This document shows, piece after piece, positions 25,005-37,005 of a DNA stretch of 64,000 bases. This DNA is from Diadema setosum (taxonomy: Eukaryota > Echinodermata > Echinoidea > Diadematoida > Diadematidae): NCBI GenBank assembly GCA_033980235.1, contig CM067059.1:20757494-20821493 (forward strand). The letters are read 5' to 3'. The translations under genes were made by a program, and so were the position numbers. Each line of letters opens with the position of its first letter. Position 1 is the stretch's first letter. The notes below the pieces were generated by a model that was not told where the DNA came from, searched no databases, and saw only the letters and a list, made by a program, of their open reading frames with translations.

Positions 25005-26036
25005 CAGTGGTGGATCCATATCGCTACGGCGACTGATATGCCTCCGCCATAATGCATGGTTCTCCTAATAGGTCTATAGTACAATGTCTTGACAATGTGT
25101 GATGACAGTTTCACACAATTGGCAAAATATTAAAATGACAGGTTTGCCACAAATGTGGTGAATGTTCACTTTCCTAGAACTAGGTTCAATTGGATGAATG
25201 ATTAAAATGTCAGAGTGCAGGTATTTGGGGAACTGATGATTTTTACTTGACTTTTGACCCTTTTATAAGTTTATGCATTGAGTAATTTTCAAGGTATTGA
25301 GAAAAAGTATAATTTCAGTATCAAATGAGAAAATAGCATTATCTAAACCTGGCCTTTGACCTAGGTTGAACATGCATAAATATGTAAGTTTCATGATGAT
25401 ACCTTGAGTTACTTTTGAGATATGGAGGAAAAAAGTACAATTCAGCACTTTCACTTGACCTTTGACCTTTTGGCAAGAAACTTCCCACAGAATATATATT
25501 GGATAATACATGCATACATCAAGTTAAAAAAAAACAAATACCTTCAGGCATTGCATAAATATAAGGAAAGTAGTGATATTTTGAGGAGTTGACCTTGACC
25601 TTTGACCACCTGACCTTTGAACCATGACCCCCAACTTCCCTAGATAATCACTGCCCATTGGAACAAGCATATATACTAAGTTCCATGAAGATACCTTGAA
25701 CCATTTGCGAGATATGGAGAAAAACACGAATTTTAACTTTTTTTCACAAAATAACCTGTGACCTTTGACCTTTGACCCCATGACCCTTAAATCCAAACAA
25801 AGTATTATCCCCCCAGGATATACCCTCATACCAAGTTTGATGTAAAAACCACCACACGGTTCTTGAGATATCAACAAAAACAAAACGGGACGGACGGACG
25901 TACGGACGACCCGAAAACATGCCTCTGGCCACTTCGTTGGCGGAGGCATAAAAATGGGGGGGGGGGGGGGCTGTGTGCATCCCCTTTAATTTTGAAAAGG
26001 CGCCTCCCCTTTACAGAATTCCTGGATCCGCCCGTG
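25005..26036. mobile_element. Repeat with AGTGGCGGATCC-type ends, split by an insertion
   Basis: Left CAGTGGTGGATCCA and right TTACAGAATTCCTGGATCCGCC correspond to the ends of the intact copy at 33409-33601. A second repeat, 25037-25950, separates them. Confidence 0.6.
25037..25950. mobile_element. Nested repeat with TATGCCTCCGCC inverted ends
   Basis: Starts TATGCCTCCGCC and ends GGCGGAGGCATA. Inside are about four related segments with TGACCTTTGACC boxes and GAGATATGGAG, and an ACGGACGGACG run at 25887-25905 near the right end. No coding frame. Confidence 0.7.
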
Positions 26037-26304
26037 CTCATCTCACATAAATAGTCAACTGTTTCCCGGTATGACAAGACAAAAATGCACATCATACGTG
26101 TATGAATGACGGCAGTTTAAATTCTGGCCAGCAATACAAATCACCTCATTTTAGCATCACTCTTCAGTCACTCGTGTTGTGATGTCATAATAATAAAGGG
26201 TCACACAGCGGTCAAACTGCACTTGTTATATTGTCAGTACACTATTGTACAATAGTGAAAGAAACACAGCGTAACACTGAAATGGGAAATGTACACATTG
26301 TATC

Positions 26305-26310
26305 TTTATT
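26305..26310 (-). terminator. Candidate poly(A) signal for CINP
   Basis: On the minus strand this reads AATAAA, 1.37 kb past the CINP stop codon, and is followed by TGTGTACATTT. If used, the CINP 3' UTR would contain the TTAA-flanked foldback element at 26845-27414. Position and context support it only weakly. Confidence 0.28.
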
Positions 26311-26844
26311 GATACTTGGTTTAATGTGTATATCTAGTAAGTGTTCTATTTTCTTCATGGTAAAAATAAATGCAATCCCTCTTTCCAGCCCATCAAACAC
26401 TCAGCATATTTGCCACAAGATGTTCATCATCCTTTCATGGAGCTTTCCTTATATCCTTTCTCCTCTAACAACACCCAAGGTACAACTGTTGCATTGCTAT
26501 GTAACAACACACAGTACAAAGGTGTTGTACTTCTCTGAGATTAAACACACATTATTTGCCTCCATTTTTGCTTTCCTTTTTGTGAGCTAAGCCGACCTTC
26601 AGATTCAGAATGCAGGTTACTCGCAGGTCTGAATCCTCTCTTTTTTTTTTTTTTTGGCAAGAAAGTGGGTGACACAAGAATAGCATGGTATGGATGTTCC
26701 CAAATCTGTGAGAAATTCTGGGAGCTTTGAAGAAAATCGCTGCATCTTGAAGGCAAGATTTACACATCCATGGACAAAAACCAGTTATGACTTTGAAGTT
26801 TGCTTAATCTTGACAATGACATACTGCCACACATTAATGTCACT

Positions 26845-27414
26845 TTAAAGGACAAGTTCACCTTCATTAACACAAGGATTAAGAGAATGCAGCAATATTT
26901 GTAGAACACATCAGTGAAAGTTTGAGGAAAATTGGACAATCGATGCAAAGGTTATGAATTTTTAAAACTTTTGTATTGGAACCGCTGGACGAGGAGACTA
27001 CTAAGGCTCGTGATGTCATATGAGTACAACAGTATAAAGAAAATGTAAAGAAAATTCAACATACTTTCACTTTTTTTCGCATAAAAAAAAGAGCACTTGA
27101 CTTGCCTCTTTCTAAAGGCAATGAGAATAATATTACCCATAACATATGTCAGTAACGAGTCAAGGGAATGTGTACTTTTTTTCAAAAGATGAAATTTTGT
27201 GAAATTCTCTTTATATTTTCCTTATATTGTTGCACGCATGTGACATCATACACTGCAGTAGTCTTCTCATCCAACGGTGACTGCACAAAAACTTCAAAAA
27301 TTCATAACTTTTGAATGGATTGTCCGATTTTCCTCAAACTTTCAATGATGTGTTCTACTAATATTGCTACATTCTCTCAATCCTTATGTTAATGAAGGTG
27401 AACTTGTCCTTTAA
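26845..27414. mobile_element. Foldback element, family TTAA-1, copy 4
   Basis: TTAA at 26845-26848 and 27411-27414; nearly identical to copy 1 over both arms. Located 268 bp beyond the CINP stop codon, so possibly within the CINP 3' UTR. Confidence 0.85.
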
Positions 27415-27681
27415 TGAGTTAGGTACCAACAAATGAGTCCACCACCAATTTTTATGTCATCACAGAGTTAGCACACCATTCTGGATCAACACAGAATTCG
27501 TACAGGTATGCCACTGGACAATATGGAGGAGTCCACATGACATGATTGTTGTCTGGTTACTAGGAAGCTCAACAAGAGTCCCCGGTGCGCAGAGCAGTAA
27601 ATGGCAGAAGTCAACAACATAAGCGCGCACAGCCTGAGATGTAAAATGTCACCGTTGATAACACAATCAAAAAGGACCGTG

Positions 27682-30600
27682 TCACCTAAATCCCGTCTCC
27701 ATCAGCATACTCTCAAGGACGATTGTGGCATGGTCCAGAATGTAAGGTTGGTGCAGCCAACAAGAGGAGTACGTCATCAAGGTGTCCCGGTCCTCGTGGT
27801 GGGCAACATCCTCCATAATCGTCCTCTTCACCTCCAACTCCTGTTCGTACATGTGCTGCAGTTCTTCTGAAGCTGTCACTGTTTCAAAGTGATAATAATC
27901 AGACATTTCAAGAATAATGTGGGGACTGCAGAATATCTCCATTCAAATCAATTGTATTCTGAAGCTTCCAAAGAAGTCTGCCTCATTTTGAAAATCTTTA
28001 CAACTGTGTTGTGCAGCCAGCTCATGACATCCTTGTCCAAGTGTATCACACAGTGTGCATGAATTTCAGTGGTACTATCATTTCATTTCATTTCAATCAT
28101 TTATCGTCCATAGCATGTATAAATGAATGATTAGAATCAATGGCAATGCACCACACTATTTGCAATACGCCTACATGTAAGAAGCATATACTGGACAGAA
28201 TGGTACTGTGTCATACAACACTGTACATGAATATGGACAATACTAAACAAGACTTGGGTTTCTTCATGCTATACTTTAAGTGGTAAATTGAATCTTGCAA
28301 CAAGGTCATTAGGAAAACAAACAAACAAACAAACAAAAACACATCCATCATGAATATGAGTACATACATAAATCAACAAGCCTAATGCTAATACTGGTAC
28401 ACTAATGACCGGTACACCAGTGACCCATGCATTCACAGTAATCTTAGTAATCTTACACCAGGTCAAATTTTGTCACTGTCACCAAATACAGGCATCTGAT
28501 GATCTGGAAGAATTGCATTCTCACCAAACTTGCTGACACTCCACGTAGCAAAGAGAGGCTCGGGGGCTGTGCTCTTCTTACGTTCCAGCTGCTCAACTCC
28601 TCTGAAGTGTCTCGTTATGGCCTTCATCTTGCCCATCAAGGTGACCTAGGAAGGGGATACCACATCACAGATTCATTACAGTCTGGCCACAAAATGTATA
28701 GATTCTTGCAACATGATTGGTTAAAAGGTAGTCACATGACATAATGTAGTTTGCTTTTTTTTTTTCCTGCTCTGTTTTTCTGTGACCAACTTTTTACAAT
28801 CTTAAGAGTTACTTGTGAGAACTTACAACAGGATAATCTTTCAGGCATAGGCAGTATCTAGCATTCATTATTATTATTATTCTCTCTTTCTTTTTTTTTT
28901 TTTGGGGGGGGGGGGGTGTTTAGACCCAACTTCTCACTGTGATGTGGCCATGACCATTTTTACTGTATGCTGGACCCATCATAAAATGACAGTGGTTGTC
29001 TTATGCTTGGCATCACAACATTACCAAGATCATGGCATGGGCCACACACATTTTTTGAATAACTGGTAAATGTGCAAAGCATCTCAAGCTATAGCTTCCT
29101 GGTCCCTCTAGCCTTGACATGGCCAAATCTCAGGTTTACAAAAGCATACAATCAATGTATTACTGATGTAAATCAAACAATTACCTTCCTCATAATTTCA
29201 GATGACATGACAAGCTATCAATCTTTCTATGATCAGAATGCAATGCTACATAGTCAGCACTATCACCACAAGTCAGCTACAAGTTGATCATCTTTTTGTT
29301 TGATGCTTTATCCTACCATCCTCATTAGCATTTCTTCTTTATCAGATGCCCATGCAATTATACAATCTGCCTCAAAGGGTACCCATTCATTTACTCACTT
29401 TCTCTACACTTTACTTACAGGTAACATCCCATCTATATCTTTTACTTTGGAACCCATGACCCCAAATATCACCAGAATACCTTCATATGGTCACACACCA
29501 CGCCATACAGATCTCACCCTGTTATCATGCCATTGTGACAACTAGAAATAATCATTGGACACATGGGTAGATATATGGACGGGTATACAACTAAAACACA
29601 AAAAGAGTGTATCCTCCCTCCCACACCACGTTATGAGTGAGGCATAAAAGACCTGAAGATACTACAAGTACAAACAAAACTACAGAAAATGATTACAGTA
29701 CTTGTCCAAAGTAGAGGGAATATGAAATTATTCCAGTGATGAGGGAGCCCATTTTGACTTTTTTTTTTTAAAGTTGAACCAAAGCCCATTGTGCTTTGTT
29801 TTGTCTTTATTTTTTTCTCTCTCTCTTCTGTTTCTCACCAGAGCAGCATGGATATTGGTCAGCTGTTGACAGAGGTTCTCCACACCCTCCGGTATTCCAT
29901 CAGTCTTTGGATATTCCGCATGCAGTCCATGTGGCACATTTTCTGCCTCCGCTCTGCTTGACAGAAAACACAGCAACAAAATATCTTAAAGAGCATGCAG
30001 CATCAATTAATAAGCCAACAGTAAACATTAACAGCCAAACCTTATTAATCATGATTATAGGATTCTCCTTGCATCATATCATGTTCATGTGTTGACCATT
30101 CTACTTGCAATGAGAAATGTAGACAGGACAAAGAACTAGAGACTGAATTTTCAATCTTATTATAGTGCATGAAACTATTTTAAACAAAAATCTCATGACT
30201 GTGACCACCTGCTCTTCTTACATTCCAAATAGAGTATCAGTAGATATACCAATGGGTATGAATCATTTCTCCTTTGGTTGGGTGCGGGTGTGGTAATGCT
30301 GAAATGGCTTGAGCAAATTAGATTTTCAAAGTGATGGTCAGCTCAACTGTCTACAAATCACAGATAATCTTTAACACACACACATACACACGTGCATGTG
30401 TGAGTGAAAACCATATTTTGTCGTCGGGGGGGGGGGGGTTTAATGAGGAATGACATGATGTAATTTGCTTGAATTAATTTTTTTTGTGTGTGTGTGGAAA
30501 TGACCTTTGTATCATAATGAGTGAAAATCTGTTTTCAAGTGACTAATGAAAGTATGAAAGTATTTCAGTTTTCATTTGCCTGATTTATGCAATTATTGTG

Positions 30601-33017
30601 TATCAAATGAAAACATATAAACACAAATGAAACAACAATGCATTTCTTTCCTGCTTATATATCAATAATTTCATTTGAATCTTTTTCCTGTCTTTCCTTA
30701 CTCTTTCACTTGGAGTCGAAGGTTGATGATCTTGTTGATGATATCAAGGCCGCGGTCATTCAGGGTGTTCCACTTCTCGATGTGGTTGTGCCAGTCTGCA
30801 CAGTGATCCTTGATGACCCTTGCACTGCCCTGAAGCTGATGCTGAGAGGACTGTGACGACCGACTACCATCTGAAGTATTCAATGAAATGGTCAAGACTC
30901 TTACCCCTCTCCTCGGATTTTGCACTTTATTTTGTTTAATTTTGTTCCCCTCTCTGACATATTGGATTACAGTGACAGAATGACACAGCAGGTTTCTTTC
31001 ACATTACCAATTGTCAGAATGTTCAACCTTCCTAATTATATGCAATTATTAGCTGCATTATCATCACGTATCAGATTATTCAAAGGGAACCTTGTAAACT
31101 TCGCAAGTATATAATAGCCCATTTTAATTATTCTATTTTGTTTTGTTATGATGCACTTGCAGATTGTCATCTCACTCCCTACTAGTACTACTTTCAACTC
31201 TTTTTGTACAAGTTTCCTGTGAAGATACGGCTTGTGTTACAGTGCATACACGTGCAGTTATGAACCCAAATACCAAAGAGTGAATGATAATCTAATGACC
31301 ACTCAATCGGAATAATTGGAAACCTTTATATATTAAAGCTCAGGCATCCACCACGAGTGTCATGCCACTCTCTCAACCAGCAATGGGGATCAAGAGAGCC
31401 CCTATTGTATCAGTGATCACTTTAATATTTTTAATAATAAGCACAGACCATACTCATGAGTCATGAGTCATCATGGTCATAGAGATGTGATTGTGAATAT
31501 CATCAAGCAAGGATACCCAAGGACTGAGGCCATGATAGGTTCACATCCATCCTTGGATTTCTATGGCATGGCAGAGCAAAGATTCACTCTTCAAGTCAAT
31601 TGATGCTAAATGACCAAAACAGATGGTTCTTCTTTGTTGTTTTTTCTGTATACACCTGGCAGTGGTTTGTGCATTGTGGCCAGTGGTGGTGTCGTCACCA
31701 TGCACTACTGGCTGGCACTGCGCTGCGTCATCACCCAATTACCACCCATGCCCATGGCAAGTTCAACTGAATTTCATTTTATAATAAATTGTAGCAAAAA
31801 AAGCTGCTGAAAACTGCTTATCCAATGAAGGCGAGCCAATGAAGTAAAATGGAGTCAAAAGGGGCCTGAGATTTCGATCCTAGCAGAATCTTCGTCAGAG
31901 GCAAAATGACAAACAGGCAGGGAAAGCAATCACATATAAGGACTTCACACAACAAGAACAGACAGGGACAGGCTGGGTACACAAAACAAAGAAAACAAAG
32001 GAGAGGGTGGGAAGTCATGGGCAAGGAGCCCAACAGGTAAAGGGAGGGGGATTAGAGCAGGAGGGTGGACAGACAAAAGGCAGAGGAGAGCGGACAGACA
32101 AAAGCCAATTGTAAAGGCGGAGGAGGGTCAGTGAAGATCATGAGGATCAAGGAGGCAACCATTGAAGGAAAGGATGAATAGGGAGGCAACATCAAAGAAG
32201 ATAAGGAACACCAGAAGGATATGGAAAGGGAAAGAGTGAAAAAAGCAACAGCAAGGGAATGGGGGGGGGGGGGGGTTTATACACACACAGTAATGGCAAA
32301 AATGACAATGAAATGACATTGACAGTAACGAAAAAAAAAATATAGGGTCTATATATAGACCCTAGACCTATATATGTTGATAAGGTAGTCCACGTGTTGG
32401 CAAGATAAAAGAAATAAAATAAAGCACATGTGATGAAAACTGGGGGAAAGGCTTTTGACTCTATTTAGGCATTATAATAAATTGGCTAAAATTAATGACA
32501 AACTGTATAAAGCATTGTATAAGAATTATGCGGGCTTTTTTGGCATTAGGCCTAGTATTTATTTGAAGGCAGCGTCGTGAAACTCAGCCCTGCCCATTCA
32601 CTACGGGTGACAGTCTGTAAAAGTTTACATCACTGTTGCTGTTTTGGCTCAGTGGCAACGCGGCGCGGGCTGGGCTGGAGTTAGCCCGACCAGACGCTGT
32701 TACGCTATGCGAAAACAACGACGTCGCGACGTACCATGTACAGCGACTGGGCTGTGTATAGTTAGGCTGGAGTGTGTGACAGCGAGCCGAGATCCGAGCA
32801 CCGGTAAGCCCGGAGCTCCCGCCCGAGAATCGCTCGCTCGCGGAGCTCGCACTCAGGTCGCCAGCAGAGGGAGCGTGCTTATTGACAAGTGTAACTGTAG
32901 AAACACTGGTAGAATCATCATCTACATGCCCTGCTGGGCCCCGCTATGTATTCACAAACCTTGTTGATTCGAATGTGAAGATTTACGACTAGATGGTAGT
33001 TTCTTTTGGTCGTCCAT
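27682..33017 (-). CDS. CINP: CINP, CDK2-interacting protein, 5 exons, complete
   Basis: Exons in transcript order: 32960-33017, 30702-30870, 29839-29953, 28525-28645, 27682-27878 (phases 1,2,0,1), total 660 nt or 219 aa; human CINP is 212 aa. Diagnostic segments are DHCADWHNHIEKWNTLNDRG (human NAADWHNLILKWETLNDAG), EPLFATWSVSKF (human PPLFHTWPTTHF) and the C-terminus WLHQPYILDHATIVLESMLM (human WLHQPYVESDSRLHLESMLL). The acceptor of the last exon was fixed by phase and by exact spacing to the human HFYEVSHKLLEMY block. Mammalian CINP binds CDK2 and CDC7 at replication origins, interacts with ATRIP in checkpoint signalling, and is a subunit of an AAA-ATPase complex acting in ribosome biogenesis. 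The protein is small, soluble and coiled-coil rich. The exon 1 donor (AAG/GTTTGT) is weak but gives the correct frame. The gene is convergent with ZNF839, as in human. Confidence 0.93.
31820..32370. other. CINP intron 1: purine-rich dispersed-repeat segment
   Basis: Starts with GATTTCGATCCTAGCAGAATC and TTCGTCAGAGGC, a motif style seen near ends of marine-invertebrate retroelements, then 400 bp of G/A-rich sequence to a G run at 32262. No frame or protein similarity is seen. Confidence 0.35.
32343..32364. repeat. 22-bp perfect palindrome
   Basis: TAGGGTCTATA is followed directly by its own reverse complement. Lies in CINP intron 1. Confidence 0.9.
32683..32784. repeat. Dispersed repeat, copy B
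   Basis: Second copy of the segment at 9085-9185, with CAGCGACTGGGCTGTGTATA conserved. It lies about 180 bp from CINP exon 1, inside intron 1. Confidence 0.65.
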
Positions 33018-33408
33018 AAGAAGCAGTGTGTCAAGAATTCCGTCGATCGACTGGGCTTCCCTTCGCGAAAAATAACTCCGGTTTGATGTACTGCCTGCGT
33101 ACGATCGAAGCTTCTGAATCTTTGGTACGTATGTACACATGTGTACGTACATTCTGATGTTACTGCTGTGTGTTGTGTGTAGTCGATTGTACTCCCGCCA
33201 TCGTACCTACTCGTACTCGTGGATCGTGCGGTGGTTGTGCAAAGTCGTATGTGACCGTCCGTGCCGCGCCGTCATCCGTGTTTACTCTCATTGTATGGAT
33301 CGCCGTACGAGTAATAATCATTTCGACGTCAAGGTGGTCACTGCTGATGAGTTGATGATGATGGTGATGATGATAAAGATTTTGATTTTGCTTCATGTAG
33401 TAGAAATG

Positions 33409-33601
33409 CAGTGGCGGATCCGGGGGGGGGGGGGGGGGAGTGCACCGGGCGTGCGCCCCCAATTTTATTGTTGAAACAAAAGAAATAAAAAAAAGGAGGG
33501 GCGGGGTTGGCGTGCGCGCCCCCTTTAACTCCGCCCTTTGAATCTTGTAAAGGCATCTCCCCCCCCCCCCCCCTTACGGAATTCCTGGATCCGCCCCTGA
33601 C
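33409..33601. mobile_element. Repeat with AGTGGCGGATCC / GGATCCGCCCCTG ends
   Basis: Compact copy with a G run just inside the left end and C run near the right end (TTACGGAATTCCTGGATCCG). Same termini as 25005-26036. Confidence 0.6.
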
Positions 33602-33815
33602 ATGTAGACCCTATATCAAAAGGTTCTAGTAGCTAGGCACTACGGATGAATATAAGCATAACTGTCTATGTAAATGATAATACATGCAGAACAGATGATT
33701 TGATGTTTATGTTGCTGTGGTTGGTTGATAAGTTAATACTTTCTGGCTGGCCCCGGCTAAGGGCATCGGTGACTGCTATCCCCATATTTGCATATGAATT
33801 GAATGAATACTTGTC

Positions 33816-33868
33816 ATTAGTGAAAGTTTGAGGAAAACTGGACAATCCATTCAAAAGTTTGAATTTGA
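33816..33868. repeat. Fragment of family TTAA-1
   Basis: Matches the arm interior (AGTGAAAGTTTGAGGAAAAC, TGGACAATCCATTCAAAAG) without either terminus. Confidence 0.7.
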
Positions 33869-34150
33869 CTGTAGTCTATAGTAGTTTTGCGGCATTATTT
33901 TATAGGCCTAGTAGGCCCTATTGTAAGCTCGATGCTCACCAGCTGTGATTTCCGTACCCGTGCCACAGTAAAGATGGCCGGAAATGATCAAGCCTATTGT
34001 GTGCGTTGAACATAATAAGGTCCCTCGACAGCTGAACTCGGGATCGTGCTCACTAGACAGTGGTCACATGACCGGGGATTGTGCACACGACATAGAGGTG
34101 TCTGTCTATCTGTATACGGTACACAATCATAATCAACATATCTCGTGACT

Positions 34151-34268
34151 GGGGCCTGTCTTATAAAGACTTGTGATAGAAATCAATCGCAAGTTTTTTG
34201 AGAGCTGCAATGCAAGTTGCGATTGATTTGGGGACTTGTGATTGATTTGAAGGCTTTAAGACGGGGCC
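34151..34268. mobile_element. Short foldback element, GGGGCC ends
   Basis: Left GGGGCCTGTCTTATAAAG and right CTTTAAGACGGGGCCC are inverted; inner GCAAGTT/AACTTGC-type pairs include repeated TTGCGATTGATT. Confidence 0.65.
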
Positions 34269-34274
34269 CAAAGG

Positions 34275-34416
34275 GAGGCATTTCATGAAGCGTATAGTGG
34301 TCGGATATTACTTTTTCTGACAAGCTGTTACAAGCTACTGGAATTCTTGCATCTGATTGGCTGAAAGTAAATTTGTCCGACAACTTTGTCGGACAAAATG
34401 CCTCATGAAGTGCCCC
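34275..34416. mobile_element. Short foldback element, GGGAGGCATTTCATGAAG ends
   Basis: The left end and the inverted right end (CTCATGAAGTGCC) pair; an inner TTTGTCCGACAACTTTGTCG forms its own hairpin. Directly follows the preceding foldback. Confidence 0.6.
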
Positions 34417-35364
34417 CACCCCCACCCCCGGGCGAACAACTACTTCTGCGTCATACCAGCTGTTCCCCGAAATACAGATGACACAGTCATGTAAAAACGT
34501 GTTACTAGTACACCCCAGTTTGTGCTGTTTTGTTTGTTCCGGTATAATTATACGTGTGAATTCATAGAAACAATAGGCATCTCATGTAACACAAAGATGA
34601 GGAAGAAGAGGAGAAGAAGCTGCCGAAAACTGTACGACTATCCATTAGTGGCGAGCCGGTGGAGATGACCCCTTTCGTCTCATAGCTGACAAAGATTCTT
34701 CCACGGCCTTTTGGAAAAATAAAGAAAGACAAATCACTGAAAACTGAGAAACACTGGGCATATACCATTTGAAAATGAATGTCAGTTTTGGTGAAACCTA
34801 TGTGGTGTAGTGTAGGCCTATAATTAATTGCGACATTAACTAGAGGAAGTCTACAACAATCTTCGATGTACATGCAAATGATAGAGAATAGGAAATATGA
34901 AGAGAATTCAACATATAATCATTTTCATTTTTTCTAGCATAATGAAAGAGCACTTGGCATAGCCCTTTCAGAAAGCATTTATTTTGCATGACAGAAAGTC
35001 AAAGAATGTAGGCCCTATACTTTTTTCTTTTTTTAAAATGATGGTTTACGAAGTTAAAAATTCCCTCTTTTTTTTTTTTTTGTATCTTCCTATATGCTAC
35101 TGGTGCAATCACGAACTTACTGTTTGTTGTTCGTGATGAGGCCAACAAAGTACAATGTACTAGTGTCATTATGATCGCTTTATCAGCGCTATTGACAACT
35201 TGACACTGGAAGCAGAGGACTGTACGTGTGATACATGTATTTTTATGATCATCTACCAGCTCACAGTTTGACCAATGGTCCATGGTTTGACAGTGGTCAC
35301 TCCACCTGGTTTTCTTGACTGGTAAACTGGTGTCAACGGAGGTACATATAACCAGGGCAGTATA

Positions 35365-35390
35365 ACCAAGGAGGTTAGTACCTCCTTGGT
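35365..35390. repeat. Hairpin ACCAAGGAGGT / ACCTCCTTGGT
   Basis: Perfect 11-bp arms around a 4-base loop (TAGT). First of three related hairpins. Confidence 0.85.
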
Positions 35391-35563
35391 ATAACCAGCT
35401 GTTGCCTTATCCATTATCCACAGTGAGTTTACAAATTTTGCTCTCCCTTATTCTTGTGATATACACCCGTGATTGTTGTTGGGTCAACAACTTCAGGTTT
35501 GTTTTCGTATAGGGGCCTACACGATTTGAGTCAGCCTATGGAGATAGTATATACACGTATTAC

Positions 35564-35600
35564 CCAAGGAGGTACTAAGCGAGCTCGCCTTGTACCTCCA
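35564..35600. repeat. Hairpin with central GCGAGCTCGC, copy 2
   Basis: CCAAGGAGGTACTAAGCGAG faces CTCGCCTTGTACCTCCATG; imperfect arms around GAGCTC. Confidence 0.8.
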
Positions 35601-35884
35601 TGATATACGTAATTCTCGAAGTCTTACGGTCTTTTTCCCCGACAGTGAGTGGTGTTATTGTGCTCGGGCACTGAAGTGTAGGTTTGGCGCTGAAGCTGGA
35701 TCTGGTAAAGTCAGCCCAATGTGCATATTTCTCACTATAATCATAGCGCTACACGGTAGCTGCGATTAACACTCATCGTTTTCGGCGCTGTTGTGAAGAG
35801 TGCTACTTATTCTGTGGAGGGAATTAGACCTACAATGCTGTGGAATATACGTATATAGCTTCTTGTATTCAGCTTACTGTCACA

Positions 35885-35945
35885 ACACTCGAGAAAGGGA
35901 GAGAGAGAGAGAGGGAGAGAGAGAGAGAGAGAGAAGAAGAAGAAG
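35885..35945. repeat. (GA)n microsatellite
   Basis: About 60 bp of alternating GA with a few GGG and GAA interruptions. Confidence 0.9.
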
Positions 35946-36205
35946 GGTTTCGTCCTATACTATGGTCTGACTGACTGAATGAGATCAGGTAATGTCAGTA
36001 TTTTCATACACTCACATGTAGCTACGTAGTTGCAGTGGTTGCATTGTATTGTAAGTGCACTTGCATATCACAGCACGGAGGTGTCTGATCTTTCCACCTA
36101 CCCCTGGGTATGGACACAGTACAATAGATTTTATAGCGCTGTTAGTAGGAGCTATAGTATGTAAACGCTAAAATGGGCATGGGCGTGAATCATGCTGTCA
36201 ATATA

Positions 36206-36247
36206 ACCAAGGAGGTACTAGGCGAGCTCGCCTATAGTACCTCCTTG
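36206..36247. repeat. Hairpin with central GCGAGCTCGC, copy 3
   Basis: ACCAAGGAGGTACTAGGCGA faces CGCCTATAGTACCTCCTTG, near-perfect arms. It ends 17 bp before the transposon at 36264. Confidence 0.85.
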
Positions 36248-36263
36248 ATCGGTTAAGTTGAAG

Positions 36264-37005
36264 CAGGGAGGTGTTACAGAGATGGAGTGGCAATTCTTCG
36301 TAATTCATGCAAACGCATGTTTGGGTTCAAGGCGTTACAATGGGATGTCTAGCACTCCGTTACGCTTTGAAGTCATGCTCGGCGCCGCTCTGGTTTGCAA
36401 GACGAAGTTGGGAGACGAAGAACGCATTTCACCTTTCGTTGAATTACAAGTTCTATTTCACCGTAAAATTTTAAATGAAATACATTGTAGAAATGTCTAC
36501 TCGAATTGATTTAGAATAGTTTAGGAAAGAATTCAATATTATTAACATGTATTTCTAGTTTCTTCGTAATGCGCAAATCAAAATGAAATGAAAATTAGGC
36601 CCTCTTAAAAACCTAATATTTTTCTATAATGCGCATATTTGTGCATGTTAGTTTTTTAATCTTTTAATCTGGGATATTTTGATCTTTCAAATACAGTACT
36701 CCGCTAAAGCGTATTCCAGCGTGCTTTTAAACTATTTGCTGTTAAAATTGTTAGTTTTACATTTTGGTTCGCTGCTCCAATTCAAGTTACACAAATTCAT
36801 TGTTGCCATCACATTGAAAGAGAGAGCGAATTGCAGTAGGGGCAAGTATTTCTAGATGTGAGAGCGCTAGTCCCGATTACTGATGCTCTCTTTTGTCAAA
36901 GCACATGGGTAACACCTGTAGTTGAACGCATTTAACTTCTCGGCGGCGCCGCGCATGACTTCAAAGGAGAGCAGTAGTTGTCTCTCCTTCTCTAGCACCT
37001 CCCTG
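36264..37005 (+). mobile_element. CAGGGAGGTG element, copy A, 742 bp, 7-bp target duplication
   Basis: Terminal inverted repeats CAGGGAGGTGTTACAGAGA and CAGGGAGGTGCTAGAGAAG; both flanks carry GTTGAAG. Copy B is inverted at 38623-39187. The 83-codon frame in it is not conserved as protein, so it appears non-coding. Confidence 0.9.

Larger units (their letters stand above)
17346..26840 (+). other. ZNF839 3' flank: probable long 3' UTR, then intergenic DNA
   Basis: No coding exon was found over 9.5 kb. The stretch is T-rich with many homopolymers, as expected of a long 3' UTR followed by intergenic sequence. AATAAA occurs at 21719-21724 and 24061-24066; the second is followed by GT-rich sequence and is a candidate poly(A) signal. 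Embedded items listed separately are a foldback element (19161-19376), a retrotransposon relic (about 20452-20700) and a nested repeat (25005-26036). Where the transcript really ends cannot be told from sequence. Confidence 0.4.

Noticed and set aside
32644..32967. 107-codon plus-strand frame
   Set aside because: Overlaps the dispersed repeat at 32683 and CINP exon 1 on the other strand; no family similarity.
33139..33474. Frames around 33.1-33.5 kb on both strands
   Set aside because: They run through the CINP upstream region and a poly-G repeat end; composition explains them.
36258..36509. 83-codon frame with a similar frame in 39038-39301
   Set aside because: Both lie in copies of the CAGGGAGGTG transposon, and their similarity comes from the shared element. 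The frames diverge at indels, so coding is unlikely.
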